From the NCBI GenBank assembly GCA_001051155.2, contig JYIP02000011.1, forward strand, positions 124,001 to 188,000: a stretch of 64,000 bases of DNA, read 5' to 3'. Each line of letters begins with the position of its first letter. Positions within the stretch are counted from its first letter, which is position 1. Made by a program: the position numbers and the translations under genes. This document shows, in pieces, positions 31,013 to 41,664 of this stretch. The notes below the pieces were generated by a model, which searched no databases, was not told the DNA's origin, and was given only the letters and a program-made list of their open reading frames with translations. This DNA is from Chrysoporthe austroafricana (taxonomy: Eukaryota > Ascomycota > Sordariomycetes > Diaporthales > Cryphonectriaceae).

Positions 31013-33805
31013 TCACAGGACAATCTCGGGTTGGTTATGATCCGTCTGGCCGGAACGGGTTGGGATAGTCCGCAGCACGGAAGAGGTGTACTGCAGGTGC
31101 TCGTGGAGGCTTCGGATCATCCGCTGCAGCTCGTCCTTGACCTCCTCCTGGGCGCCAGTCCCCTGTAGCACGTTCACGGTCGGCGGTCGGGGCATGTACG
31201 GAGGTGATGGCATAGGTGCATCTGAGTCCACATCCGATTCTTCTACGTTGATTGACACGTGGTCGCCGTTGACATGGACACCCAGATCGTCGGCAGCGTC
31301 ATTCGTGTCCGATGGCGGTGTCATCATCATGCCGTCCGAGGTAGGTGTGGACGGGAGTTGCCCGAGGCCAAGGTCATCGGGGACATAAATTGACGGCTCC
31401 CTCTCCGATGCCGACAGCGCCGAGAACGATCCGTTCGGGCTTGTGTCGCCTACGTACAGCGAGGGCTCTCGGTTGCTCATCGGCATGGCATCTTCTGATA
31501 TGTAAAGGGAGGGTTCCCTGTTGCTCCTGGGAATAGCATCGTCTGATATATACAGCGAAGGCTCCCTGCTTGAGAGAAGGGAGGCGTCACTGGACAGCCC
31601 GAACGATGGCTGTTGCGTCCTAAACGAAGGCATCCAGAGTTCGGATGCTGCGGAGTCCGGAACGGCAGTGGAGGGGCGTAGGGGCTCACCCTCGTCGCTG
31701 GTGAGGCTCGCATCAAGATCGATGAGGCTCGATGATGAGAAGCGGCTGATCTCCAAGCTTGTGGCCGCTCGTGGCGGGAGTTCTACAGCCAACGAGTCGT
31801 TTTGGTGATGTGTTACCGCGGCCTGAGGGAGGGAGTCCAGGGCCATGTAATCATCTTCTTCGTTCGACTGGAACCACTCGCCCCCCAGGCGCGGATTTGT
31901 GGACGTGGCGCTCGCGAATGTCCACTCCCGAGTGCTTCTGTTCTCCAGGCTCGACTGACTGCGTCCAATATCCGGCCGACGCCCGGGGGATGCCTGGGAT
32001 GTCGCCGAAGCAAAGGTCCAGTCCTGCGTGCGTCGGTGATCCATAGTAGAGTGGCTCCTGTACAGCTGGGACTCTCTTTGTCGACCAACTTCGCGATCCT
32101 CCTCGACCTCCTCTAGGACCAACTCGTCCCCACCAGCCGCCTGGAACGTCCAGTCTTGAGTGCGGCGCCTGTCCAGCGTTGTGTGGCTCCTCCCCAGCGG
32201 TCTGATGCTGACACGGCTAGCCCTAATAGTGTCCATGTCGACGAACCGGGATAGCCTGTCCCCATCTAGTGACATGTCGAGGTCGATTAAGCCGGATTCT
32301 CGGATCGTTTCGTGTTTTGGCCGATGGCTACCCTTAATTGTGCCGCCGTCCATGTCTGCGAATCGCGAGAGTCTGTCGCCGTCGAGAGACAAGTCCAGAT
32401 CGATCAGGGAGTCTCGGGGCTGCTCATCGTTCTTGTCGCCGTTCTCCGTGCCCATCTCGGGAGCCGAAGTAGGCATAAGTCTGCCGTAAAAGAGCCGTGA
32501 ATTCTCCTCGTAGTTCGTGATGGTGTTGGGATCAAAGGCTTTCTCCAGGGGACCTTTTAGTTTTGGAATATTGGGGGGCCGACGGCGACGGCTGGAGTCC
32601 CTGGGGGGCGGGGGCATCATAGAGACACGGGGCCCGTACGCATCGTAGACGGCCTTGGCTTCTGTCTCTCCAAGGCGCGGGACATCGAAATCCCCGGCCA
32701 CGGTATCGAAGTTCCAGCCATCTTCTCCAGAGGAGCCTGGGCCGTCGTGGCCGGCAAGGCCTTGGGCGCCTCCCGCGTTGAACAGGGACATCCGATTCCC
32801 GCCCTGCACCTCCCATAGTCGGTAGGCATTGACGAGCATAGACAGCGACTCGGTCGGGTAGTCATTGGCCGTGTTGCTGATGTATGGATGTCTCTGGACC
32901 TGGCCGATGGAAGGCCGGTCTCTAGGGTCTTCGGTCATGCAGAAGGCCACCAGGTCCTTCAGGTGCTCGGAGTACTGGTCACCCTCGAGGCGGGGGCAGT
33001 GCTGCTTCAGATAAGAGCCAAACTGGGGGATATCGATCCTCGCCATATTCTTGGCATTTGGCGGCAGGCCGGTGGCAGCCTCGAAAGCGAGAGACCCGAA
33101 GGCCCAGATATCGACCTCGGTGCCGTACGAAACAGACATGTCGAAGAGCTCCGGGGCCATCCAGTTCAGCGTGCCCGTGACCGTGCTCCGCTTGTCGAAC
33201 TTGGTCTCGATGATCCCAGCAACACCGAAATCGCAAAGCTGGACGCCGCCCCGTTCGGTCACCAGCACGTTGGCACACTTGATGTCGCGATGGATGATGC
33301 CCTCCTTGTGAACCCAGTACAGCGCCTCTGCCACCTCGCGCAGGATCGGTATGATCCACTTCTCGGGCAGGCCGCCAGAGGGACGCATCAGGGTGGAAAC
33401 GCTGCCGCCGCCGCAGTACTCGGTAATGATCCACATGGCAGGGCCGACGAGCAGCGTCTCGATGACAGTGTTGATGTTCCTGGCGCCGCTGTCGCTGAGC
33501 TTCTTGAGGGTGTTGACCTCCTTGAGGATGTCCTTGAAGGTGTCGGCGGCGCCTGGGGCCAGGCTGTCCCCCTCGTCGATGCTGATAATCTTGACCGCGA
33601 CGAGCTGGCCCGAGGCAGAGGCCCTGGCCTTGTAGACGCGGCCGAAGCTTCCCTTGCCGATGAGCTCCGACAGGGTGTAGGGCGGAGGGTCCCTGCCGTT
33701 CTCTGCGCACTCACGCACGATGGAGCGCTGCATCTTGTCGGCATCCTCGAAGGCCTTCTTCTTGGTCGCCGACAGGTCTGTCACGGCAACCTGAAGGGTA
33801 GCCAT
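31013..33805 (-). CDS. GCK-group (Ste20-like) Ser/Thr protein kinase
   Basis: Single exon, 930 aa. The kinase domain occupies residues 43 to about 310: PPYTLSELIGKGSFGRVYKA (Gly loop 50-55), AVK with Lys72, HRDIKCANV (172-180), DFG 192-194, GTLNWMAPEL with APE 217-219. The IIHRDIKCANVL sequence and GTLNWMAPE activation loop fit Ste20/GCK kinases, which in fungi act in septation and polarity pathways; I cannot assign the exact orthologue. The tail of about 600 residues is disordered and carries repeated short motifs (RRTQDWTF three times, LSLDGDRLSRF twice, REPSLYISDD four to five times). The C-terminal 35 residues form a short helix (LQRMIRSLHEHLQYTSSVL). The start MATLQVAV has a good context, and no other Met is better. 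Confidence 0.85.
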   Translation of the reverse strand: MATLQVAVTDLSATKKKAFEDADKMQRSIVRECAENGRDPPPYTLSELIGKGSFGRVYKARASASGQLVAVKIISIDEGDSLAPGAADTFKDILKEVNTLKKLSDSGARNINTVIETLLVGPAMWIITEYCGGGSVSTLMRPSGGLPEKWIIPILREVAEALYWVHKEGIIHRDIKCANVLVTERGGVQLCDFGVAGIIETKFDKRSTVTGTLNWMAPELFDMSVSYGTEVDIWAFGSLAFEAATGLPPNAKNMARIDIPQFGSYLKQHCPRLEGDQYSEHLKDLVAFCMTEDPRDRPSIGQVQRHPYISNTANDYPTESLSMLVNAYRLWEVQGGNRMSLFNAGGAQGLAGHDGPGSSGEDGWNFDTVAGDFDVPRLGETEAKAVYDAYGPRVSMMPPPPRDSSRRRRPPNIPKLKGPLEKAFDPNTITNYEENSRLFYGRLMPTSAPEMGTENGDKNDEQPRDSLIDLDLSLDGDRLSRFADMDGGTIKGSHRPKHETIRESGLIDLDMSLDGDRLSRFVDMDTIRASRVSIRPLGRSHTTLDRRRTQDWTFQAAGGDELVLEEVEEDREVGRQRESQLYRSHSTMDHRRTQDWTFASATSQASPGRRPDIGRSQSSLENRSTREWTFASATSTNPRLGGEWFQSNEEDDYMALDSLPQAAVTHHQNDSLAVELPPRAATSLEISRFSSSSLIDLDASLTSDEGEPLRPSTAVPDSAASELWMPSFRTQQPSFGLSSDASLLSSREPSLYISDDAIPRSNREPSLYISEDAMPMSNREPSLYVGDTSPNGSFSALSASEREPSIYVPDDLGLGQLPSTPTSDGMMMTPPSDTNDAADDLGVHVNGDHVSINVEESDVDSDAPMPSPPYMPRPPTVNVLQGTGAQEEVKDELQRMIRSLHEHLQYTSSVLRTIPTRSGQTDHNQPEIVL

Positions 33806-34895
33806 GGTGGGCGACGCGACAGTGCTGAGCCAGAAGACCGGGCGCGGTCAAGACAAGACCGGACGGGACGGGATGGGATGGGGGAGGGGGGTCTCGCGTT
33901 GGGACGGAAGCCCAATATGACCTTTTTGTGAGTGAGGGCCGGGTTGGCGATAGGGATATGGGTCGAGATATGGGGAAGCCTGACGCGGCGTGGCGGTGTG
34001 CAGCGGCGCCGTGCGTGTCCTGACTGGGGATGGAGACCACCCGACGAGACGGCCGGCCTCAGGAGCGAGACGGGTTATTCGACCACACGGCCGTGCAGCG
34101 CGCGCGATGGCTGCACCTGCTCTCGACCTTTGCCCCCCCTGCCAGCCCTGCCAGCCCTGCCAGCCCTTGGCGGAAGGCCTTGCGGGGCGGCGGCGCAGGA
34201 TCGTGAGGCGGGCCAAGTCAGCCCGGGTGAGACCTGGGTGAGACGACCTGGTTGCCCATCAATGCCCCTTACCCGCCAGATACGTATGCGGGCGTGGGCG
34301 CGCCAGCCGCATCGACGGCTGCGATGACGGCTCGGTGGATCAGGTGGGCGCCACAGGGGAGTTGCGGCAGATGGTGATGGGTGAGGAGGGAGGCAAAGTC
34401 GTCGAGGTCGGAGGATGCCTGCAGCCGATGGGATGCGATGCGATGGGAGGGGAGGGGAGGGGGATGGGATGGGATGGAATGGGGCGGGATGGGCTGCAGT
34501 AGTAGTACTATGTACCATAGTACTTGGTACGTACCGCAGGTGCGGTGTGGGGGTAGGGTCGTTCGTTATGTAAGCACGACAACAGCATCGACCACCACCA
34601 CCAAAAGCTCATCAGACCTGCGCCATATGACTGGCACCCGCCTCGCCTCCGTCAACTTACATAGTTCGAAGATACCAGCCTGCCTACCTCCCACCTGCGC
34701 CCGGCGCGCGCGGCAGGACTTGGAAGCAGCTTGCAGGCGGCCGTCCGCCCGATGTCTCCAGGGGCCAGCGCGTGGGGTCCTCACCCTGCACCGAACCCGT
34801 CGCCCCTTTTCAGCTACCTAACTAACGTGCCTACATACCCAGTACCTCTCTGCAGAGGACCAGCCCGGGTCCTTAGCCCAGGCTCCGGTCCCACC

Positions 34896-34951
34896 GAGCA
34901 TGGGAGTACCGAGCATGGGAGTCCCTAGCATGGGAGTCCCTAGCATGGGAG
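34896..34951 (+). repeat. 15 bp tandem repeat
   Basis: Nearly four copies of a GAGCATGGGAGTCCC-like unit, non-coding. Confidence 0.85.
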
Positions 34952-35525
34952 AGACACACACCGAGTCCGGCTCATGGTCATCATGCTTCATTGATTGGCA
35001 GCTAGGTAATGGCTATGGGTGAGGAGAAACCCGGAGGGGACGGGCGGTGTCGAATGTCTGCAATCCACGTGCAGCAGCCGTCCTGGCAGGAGATCCCAAG
35101 GACGACCGCCTCCATGTGCCCGGAAACCAGGCTTCAAATGCCCCGTCATCGCTATCAGCATTTCTTGGCACAGTCACAGCCATTGAGGGAGGCCGGACTG
35201 CAATTTGACATCCATGCTTGTTGGTCCTGTGTTCGCCGCGCCCCGGGAGAGATGAGCGCAGGCCAGGGGAAGGCAGGTCGAGCCCGCCAGCGGGCTCCAG
35301 GATGGGCTCAGTTCCGCCATACCGAGTACGGCCGGGCCAGGGAACGAGTGTTATTATGTCATTAGTATCGGTTGTATGTCCAGTCCTGTCTGGAAATGCA
35401 TATACAGACGCTCGTAATCACACGAGCGATGCTTCCCTCGGCGTGCTGGCAATTCGTGCGTCACGTCGTCGTCGCGTACATTTTCGTCTTCCTTCCTCCC
35501 TCCCTCCCTCCCCCTCTCTCTTCCC

Positions 35526-35528
<3 letters not shown>

Positions 35529-35577
<49 letters not shown>

Positions 35578-35592
35578 CCTCCCCCCCCCCCN

Positions 35593-35652
<60 letters not shown>
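35529..35652 (+). repeat. (CT)n microsatellite containing an N
   Basis: Long CT dinucleotide tract interrupted by a C-run and an undetermined base at 35592. It lies about 36 bp downstream of the ERG9 stop on the opposite strand, so it may fall in the ERG9 3' UTR (as GA). The N shows that the true length is not resolved. Confidence 0.95.
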
Positions 35653-35655
<3 letters not shown>

Positions 35656-35687
35656 CTTCTCGTGAGGGCCGGGATCCCGCCGTATCG

Positions 35688-37319
35688 TTACAGCTCCTCG
35701 TGCCCGGTGAGCGGCGGTGCGCCGACCGGGTCGGGGTTGCCCAGTGTCATCATCTTGGTCAGTGAGAGCTTCTCCGTGGCGCCGCCGAACCTGGCTCCCA
35801 TGAACCAGGCGATGCCGATCTGCGACGAGGTTAGCGTCCCGGTTTGGCGCGCGGCACTCGTTCCCCCCTCCCGACCTACCATTAAGGCCCCGACGAAGAC
35901 GAGGACGCAGACGACGGCGAGGACGAGGATCATGGCCTCCTTCTGGTCCATCGAGCGGTCCACCTCCCGCTGCCTCGCCCTGGCCTTCTCCTCGGCCGAG
36001 AGCTTCGCAACGTCCTGGGTGGGGAAGATCCTCTCGATGAACTGCTCGATCTGGTAGATGTCAGCCGGCTGTGAGGGCGGCGCGGGGGCCCCGGCGCGGG
36101 TCGACGTACCTTGCCGCACTGGATGCAGATCGCCAGGTAGCTGGGGTCCCGGGGGTCGGCCTTCTGGTGTATCCTCCGGGCGTAGCGCCGGAAGAGCTCG
36201 TACACCAGCCGCAGGTTCTGTGTCGACTCGATCATGAGCTGGCAGGCGTCGCCCTTGGTGATCTTGACGTTCCTCTCGAAGACGGCCGGGTTCATGAAGA
36301 GGGAGTCGAGGGTCGCGATGGCCATGGACTGCGGGATGGCGACGAAGTTGAAGACGCTCTGGTCCTTGACGGCGGCCATGTAGAACAGGCACTCCTCGGC
36401 GTGCTTGAGGGCGTGCAGGACCATCTCGGAGCTGCACCAGAGGGCCGCCTGCCGGTGGTCCGGGCTGAGCAGGTCCCCCATCCTGTCGACGTGCTTGCTC
36501 CAGATCTCTTTGGGCCACCACTTCTTGCCCTCGTCCCAGTCCTCCTTGATGTCCCGGATGATGTTGACCTTCTGCAGGAACTGGCCCATGGCCTCGGCGA
36601 GCTCGGGCCTCTCGAGCAGCGCGGGGTTCGCGAGCCCGGACTGGACGAACAGGCGCGTGAGGCCCTCGCCGACCAGGCCCGCGACGTAGTGGCAGTACTG
36701 CTCGTAGTCCCTGATCGATATGACGCCGTACTCGTTGAGGTCGCCGTTGAGGGCGTAGTCGGCCATGCCGTTGCCCATCTTGTCGGCGATGTCCTGGATG
36801 ATGGCAAAGTACTCCTTCTTGGTCCTCTTGAGCTCGGCGATGACGTCGTCGAAGTGGACGAGCAGGTCGCGGTCCTTCTCGTTGGGCCCGCTCTCGGTGA
36901 ACGTCCAGCCGTCGACCTCGATGGTCCTGTGGAAGTCACGCAGCAGGGGCTCCTTGGTCTTGATGTCCAGGGTCATGTCATCCTCGATGGTGTCGAGGCC
37001 GCGCAGGACGAGGTAGAAGAGGACGACGGGCATGAGGAGCTCCGGGTTGAGCTCCTGGATGACGGCGGAGAAGCTCCGGGAGGTAAGGTTGAGGTAGTGG
37101 AAGCATGACCGCTCCGTGGGCGTCTCCCTGCTCGGGTCGCGGCGGTGCACGGGGTCGTGCCAGAGCTTCCTGTCGCGCGAGGGTCAGCGGCGGGCGGCGG
37201 GGCGCTGGGGGGGGAGAAGGGAGGGAGGGGGGAGGGCGGCGGGCGGCGTACCACTGTATTATGCTGCGGAGCTGGTTGGGGTGGAACATGAAGTAGAGGG
37301 CCTGCGTTGCGGCGCCCAT
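35688..37319 (-). CDS. ERG9: Squalene synthase (farnesyl-diphosphate farnesyltransferase)
   Basis: Joins two farnesyl diphosphates to squalene via presqualene diphosphate, using NADPH, at the ER membrane: the committed step of ergosterol synthesis. Four exons: 37319-37252, 37169-36110, 36050-35880, 35819-35688 (introns 82, 59 and 60 bp); 476 aa. The two Asp-rich motifs are present: LDTIEDDMT (about residue 87) and [51 protein letters not shown] and the [12 protein letters not shown] join are also family-like. A C-terminal membrane anchor follows basic residues ([19 protein letters not shown]). For intron 2 an acceptor 18 bp further upstream would also keep frame and add PADIYQ; I chose the later one because a GCTGAC branch site precedes it. 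Confidence 0.93.
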
Positions 37320-37763
37320 CTTGCGGGAGCGGAGGGGGGGGGCTGTGGTCGTCGGGTGGTGTGGAGCGGGAGCTGCTGGGCGCGAGGAGGGAGGACGGCG
37401 GCGCGAGACGGGGACGCGATGGAGGCGCGAGGGGTGCGGTCGGAAGGGCGGCGGGCTCAGGAGGTGTGCAGAAGACCAGGCGACGGGACCAGGGCGCGCG
37501 AGGCGGGCATCTGTAGTTTTGAAGGGTGCCTGTCTGGGTCTGGGTTCTGGGTCTGGGGGAGGACGAGGAGGAGGAGGCGGCGGCGGCGGCGGATGGTGAT
37601 GAGGACGGGCGGGCAGGATCGCGGTTCTGGGTTAATAGTGCACCCCTGTGGAGAGCTGGAGAAAAATTGCTTGCAGGGGAGGTTGCTCGAGCGACGTGCG
37701 CCAATGACGGCGCCAGCGAAGCAGCGCGGCATCTCCACACCACGCCGCCTGCCCAGTGCTCCC

Positions 37764-37817
37764 TGCATGCATGCACGCACGCACGCATGCACGCATGCAC
37801 GCACACACGCACGCACG
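37764..37817 (+). repeat. CACG/CATG tetranucleotide repeat
   Basis: Imperfect run of GCAC, GCAT and ACAC units, non-coding, upstream of ERG9. Confidence 0.85.
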
Positions 37818-38850
37818 AGGCATCATAGCATGCTCCCGCGGCTCAGGCCCAGTGCGGCTGCGCTGCCACGAGAGGAGACAGACGCCGGCTGGCGATGTGC
37901 TGCCGGCGGGCGCACGCCGAGTACCGCCATAGTGTGTATACATTCTATGTACTATAGCACGTCTGCACTAGTAGCACGGTAGCACCCTGGCACCCTGCCG
38001 TGCCAGTGCATGCCTACATACTTACTTACTCAGTAGTAGCGCTAGCTGTAATCTGCAGGGTACCGTAGCTTGGCACGGCCAGTGCCCAGCGCCCAGTGCC
38101 CAGCGCCCAGTAGGGAGCCGCCCGGGCAGGCAGGGCGTGGCCAGGGCAGAGCCAGTCCCAGCACAGCAGGACTGCCGTCGCGGTGAGCGTACTATAGTGC
38201 TTGGGGTGGGGGGGTCCCGGGGCAGTGCTTGGCATGCAGCAGCATGCACGATCGCCCTGGCTACTACGCGTGCTACTGTGAATGGCATGTAGGCAAGTAC
38301 GCAGGGAGCTCAACCCAACTCCCGTGCCCGCCGCCTTCCCACCATTGGCCAATCGCCCTCTGCCGAACGTGATCTACACAGCATATGAGATCTGCAGAGG
38401 CAGAGGGTTCGGCGGGACGGGGCGCGGGAGAGGAAAAAGGGGGGGGGGGGCGTGGGCGTTTGAAATCGTCCACCCCTCCTCCTCCTCTCCTACGATACTA
38501 TGTAACTTCCAGGGCGCGCAGTCTCTTATCCAGACACCCTCCCGTCCCGTGCCTCCTCCCTCGACCGCGTCTCGTCCTTGTCGTCGTGCTCGCCAGCCAA
38601 CCAGCCGGGGGTGGGGAGAAGGGGGAGACCCGCGACGGGAGGGTCGCAGGCGGACGTCTCGCAGGGCCGCGCAAGCACACCACACAAGCAGCGGCCTCGC
38701 CCCCTGGCCCTGCGCCTCACATCGAACGACGGCCCGCCTGTGTGCCTGCGTGCCGCCTTGTACCTGGCCGTGCCGTGCCGTGCGTCGCCTTCCCCCCCCT
38801 CCTCCCCGGCAGTCCATCCCTCTCTGCCTGTCTGTCTCTCTCTCGCTCTC

Positions 38851-38888
<38 letters not shown>

Positions 38889-38915
38889 TATGTGTGTATG
38901 TGTGTATGTGTGTCT
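38851..38915 (+). repeat. (TG)n microsatellite
   Basis: A pure TG run followed by TATGTG variants, non-coding. Confidence 0.9.
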
Positions 38916-39569
38916 CCAGACGTGGTGTGCGCAGGGCCAGGCGGGCGCGGGCGTGGGCGGCACGGACGGGCACGCAGGTTGAGACATGGCAGGAATACGA
39001 AGCACCGACCAGGTAGCGCGCGCGCGGTGGTCTAGACATGGCGTCCAGACATGGCGGCGACGACATCCTTGTCGGCAGCCTGTCTCCCTGCCGTCCAGCC
39101 GTTCCATGTGCTGGTGTGTGTCAGGTAATAGGCTCGAGGCTGAGCGAAGGGGACGGACAGACGGACAGGCTGAGACCTCAATAAACAAAAAGGGCGGCGG
39201 TGGCACGCCGCACGTTCACCTCTGGTTCCCCCTCCCTTGCTGCCGCTTGCTAGGTACGCTGCGTGCTCTGGCTGGACATTTAAGCTCGCCCTGGACCGCC
39301 TGGCTCCCCTCCCCTCCCTCCCGGCCTAGACCGTCTTCCCTCCCTCGACCCTCGACCTTCGACCTCCCTCCTCCGCCCCCCCCGTGATAAATATCGAGGA
39401 CCTCTCCTCAGGCTCCTCCTGCTGCCAAGAGATACCCCGTACCTCGCTCCCTCCCATCCCATATCTCCCAGCCCCACCCGCAGCATCCTCCCGCACTCAC
39501 TACCACCACAACCCCCCACCCACCTGCCTGCCTGCTACCCGCGCCTCGACGAGAGAGCAACTACACACC

Positions 39570-40626
39570 ATGGCCGCCAACGGCACCAACGGCACCAACG
39601 GCCACAAGGCCGCCGACAATCGCTTCCTCATCTGGGGCGGCGAGGGCTGGGTGGCCGGCCATCTGAGGCAGATCCTCGAGGGCCAGGGCAAGCACGTCGC
39701 CAGCACCACCGTCCGCATGCAGGACCGTGAGAAGGTCTTCGAGGTGCTCGACCGCGAGAAGCCCACCCACGTCCTGAACGCCGCCGGCTGCACTGGCCGC
39801 CCCAACGTCGACTGGTGCGAGGACCACAAGGAGGAGACCATGCGGTCCAACGTCATCGGCACCCTCAACCTGACCGACTGCTGCTACCTCCGGGGCATCC
39901 ACTGCACCGTCTTCGCCACCGGCTGCATCTACGAGTATGACGACGAGCACCCCTGGGACGGCCCGGGCTACCTCGAGACCGACCCGGCCAACTTCAAGGG
40001 CAGCTTCTACTCCGAGACCAAGGGCCACGTCGAGGAGGTGAGTGAGCCCCGCCTCCCCTCCCCCAGCGCCAACCAAACCCCTCTCCCCCTTCTCTCCTCT
40101 CTCCCCCTCCCTCCCTTCGCCGTGCGCGGGGTCCGCAGGCTGGCCGAGGGGCGCTGACCGGTTACGTGCCCTCCAGGTCATGAAGTACTACGACAACTGC
40201 CTGATCCTCCGCCTGCGCATGCCCGTCTCGGACGACCTCCACCCCCGCAACTTTGTCACCAAGATCGCCAAGTACGACCGCGTCGTCGACATCCCCAACA
40301 GCAACACCATCCTGCACGACCTGCTGCCCGCGTCGGTCCTGATGGCCGAGCACGGCGAGACGGGCGTCTACAACTTCACCAACCCGGGCGCCATCTCCCA
40401 CAACGAGGTGCTGAGCCTGTTCCGCGACATCGTCAGGCCCGGCTACAGCTGGAAGAACTTCTCGCTGGAGGAGCAGGCCAAGGTGATCAAGGCCGGCCGG
40501 AGCAACTGCAAGCTGGACACCACCAAGCTGATCGCCAAGCTGAAGGAGTACGGCTACGACGTCCCCGAGATCCACGAGGCATACAGGCAGTGCTTCGAGA
40601 GGATGAAGGCGGCGGGCGTCCAATAA
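39570..40626 (+). CDS. Nucleotide-sugar 3,5-epimerase/4-reductase (UDP-rhamnose synthesis)
   Basis: Resembles the plant NRS/ER and fungal UDP-4-keto-6-deoxyglucose 3,5-epimerase/4-reductase group, which completes UDP-L-rhamnose in the cytosol. Two exons: 39570-40037 and 40177-40626 (139 bp intron with a GCTGACC branch site); 305 aa. A short-chain dehydrogenase fold is clear: GGEGWVAGHL (glycine-rich NAD(P) site, about residues 24-33), NAAGCTGRPNVDWCE, NVIGTLNLTDCC, and YSETKGHVEE with the Tyr-xxx-Lys pair. The C-terminal half has RLRMPVSDDLHPRNFVTKIAKYD and VYNFTNPGAISHNEVL, both typical of the group. The Met at 39570 sits in an ACACACCATGG context; a longer in-frame opening to 39384 is leader. 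The upstream 4,6-dehydratase partner is not in this window. Confidence 0.87.
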
Positions 40627-41664
40627 AGGGGGGTGGGACCGCCAGGGAGGCCCAGGCCTGTTCGCCCTGGGTGCCCTAGGTTCGCGGAGGGGTGATATAT
40701 ATATATATACACTCGGGTTTGGGACCGTCCCCCGGGGCAGCCATCTTCAGGCCGCCTGGAGACCCCCCGCGGGCTACGTTGTATGCGATAAAGGCAGGAA
40801 CCGGGACCACGAGATATGGCCTCTGTTGTCCGGGCGCAGGATTACTCTCTGCCTATATAGATCGAGAGACGGTTTCTCAATATCCAGAACACACGAGGGC
40901 TACTCCTTGCCACCCCGCCTCCACGCTCCGCCCAAGGCGCACTAGTCTCCGTCTGTCTGTCTGTCTGTCTCTGTCTGTGTTTTAATGCTCGGCGCCGGGC
41001 CGCAAGCCGGTCTGATTTGTTACTACCTGCTAAGATGAGCATCGATCCGCAGAACTGGCGGTCTTGGGGCGTTTGGTGGGGGGGGGGGTTCGCTGTGGCG
41101 CACCTGCTGCCCGTGCATACAAGAAAGAAGAGCGAAGGGGAGAATGAGTGCAGTGTGTGCGGATCGGGTCTGTTACGTATGGTATATGCCTGTCCGGACC
41201 CGACAGCATGCAGACGACGAAGCTCGTGAAAGTCTTGGCGGCTGACGACACACCTGCATACTACCATACTATGTATGTATGTAGTAGTACATACTGCAGT
41301 AGTGATACTACACTACAGAGCAAGTACCTAGGTACCCCCTGCCCACGTAAACCACCCCCCCCCCAAAACCCCCACCTAAGAGCCAGGCCACCGGCGGGCA
41401 CTGCACAGCCTGGGCTCTGGCCTGCAAACCTGGGCTGCAGTGGAGGGGAGCCAGAGCGGGAGACGCCTGGCTGACGTGGGGCTGCGTCAACAACAAATCC
41501 AACAATTCTCGGGTCTGCTGTCTCTCCTTCGGCCCTCCCTTGCAGCCTCACACGAGCAACCAGCGCCGTCCGTGCTGATACCCCCCTCCACCGCGATCCC
41601 TTTCCCACGTCCGCTTCCCTAGTATCCTATCCCTCCACACTGGTCTGCAGGAGCGCCCGTCAAC
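40627..41664. other. Intergenic
   Basis: Contains a short (TA)n run at 40697-40710, a CTGT tetranucleotide run at about 40952-40970, G-runs at about 41078 and C-runs at 41358. It should hold the 3' UTR of the epimerase gene and the DnaJ promoter. No gene is supported. Confidence 0.4.

Larger units (their letters stand above)
33806..35687. other. Intergenic, 1.9 kb GC-rich with simple repeats
   Basis: It includes the GCK kinase promoter on the left and the 3' flank of ERG9 on the right. Short repeats include CAGCCCTGC copies (34136-34165), a 15 bp repeat (34896-34951) and a CT tract with an N. The open frames through the CT tract are artefacts. Confidence 0.45.
37320..39569. other. Divergent intergenic region with simple repeats
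   Basis: 2.25 kb between the ERG9 start (-) and the epimerase-reductase start (+); promoters of both. It holds ACGC/ATGC repeats at 37764-37817, CAGCGCCCAGTGCC repeats at about 38084-38111, a G-run at 38439-38450, a TG tract at 38851-38915, and a C/T-rich leader before 39570. No coding region is supported; the long open frames are composition artefacts. Confidence 0.45.

Noticed and set aside
32888..33931. 347-codon plus-strand frame across the GCK kinase domain
   Set aside because: Antisense of the conserved kinase region.
35218..36057. 279-codon plus-strand frame with long Ser-Leu repeat
   Set aside because: Translation of the CT microsatellite and the antisense of ERG9 exons 3-4.
36071..37108. 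345-codon plus-strand frame across ERG9
   Set aside because: Antisense of a clear squalene synthase; Val/Leu/Asp bias typical of reversed codons.
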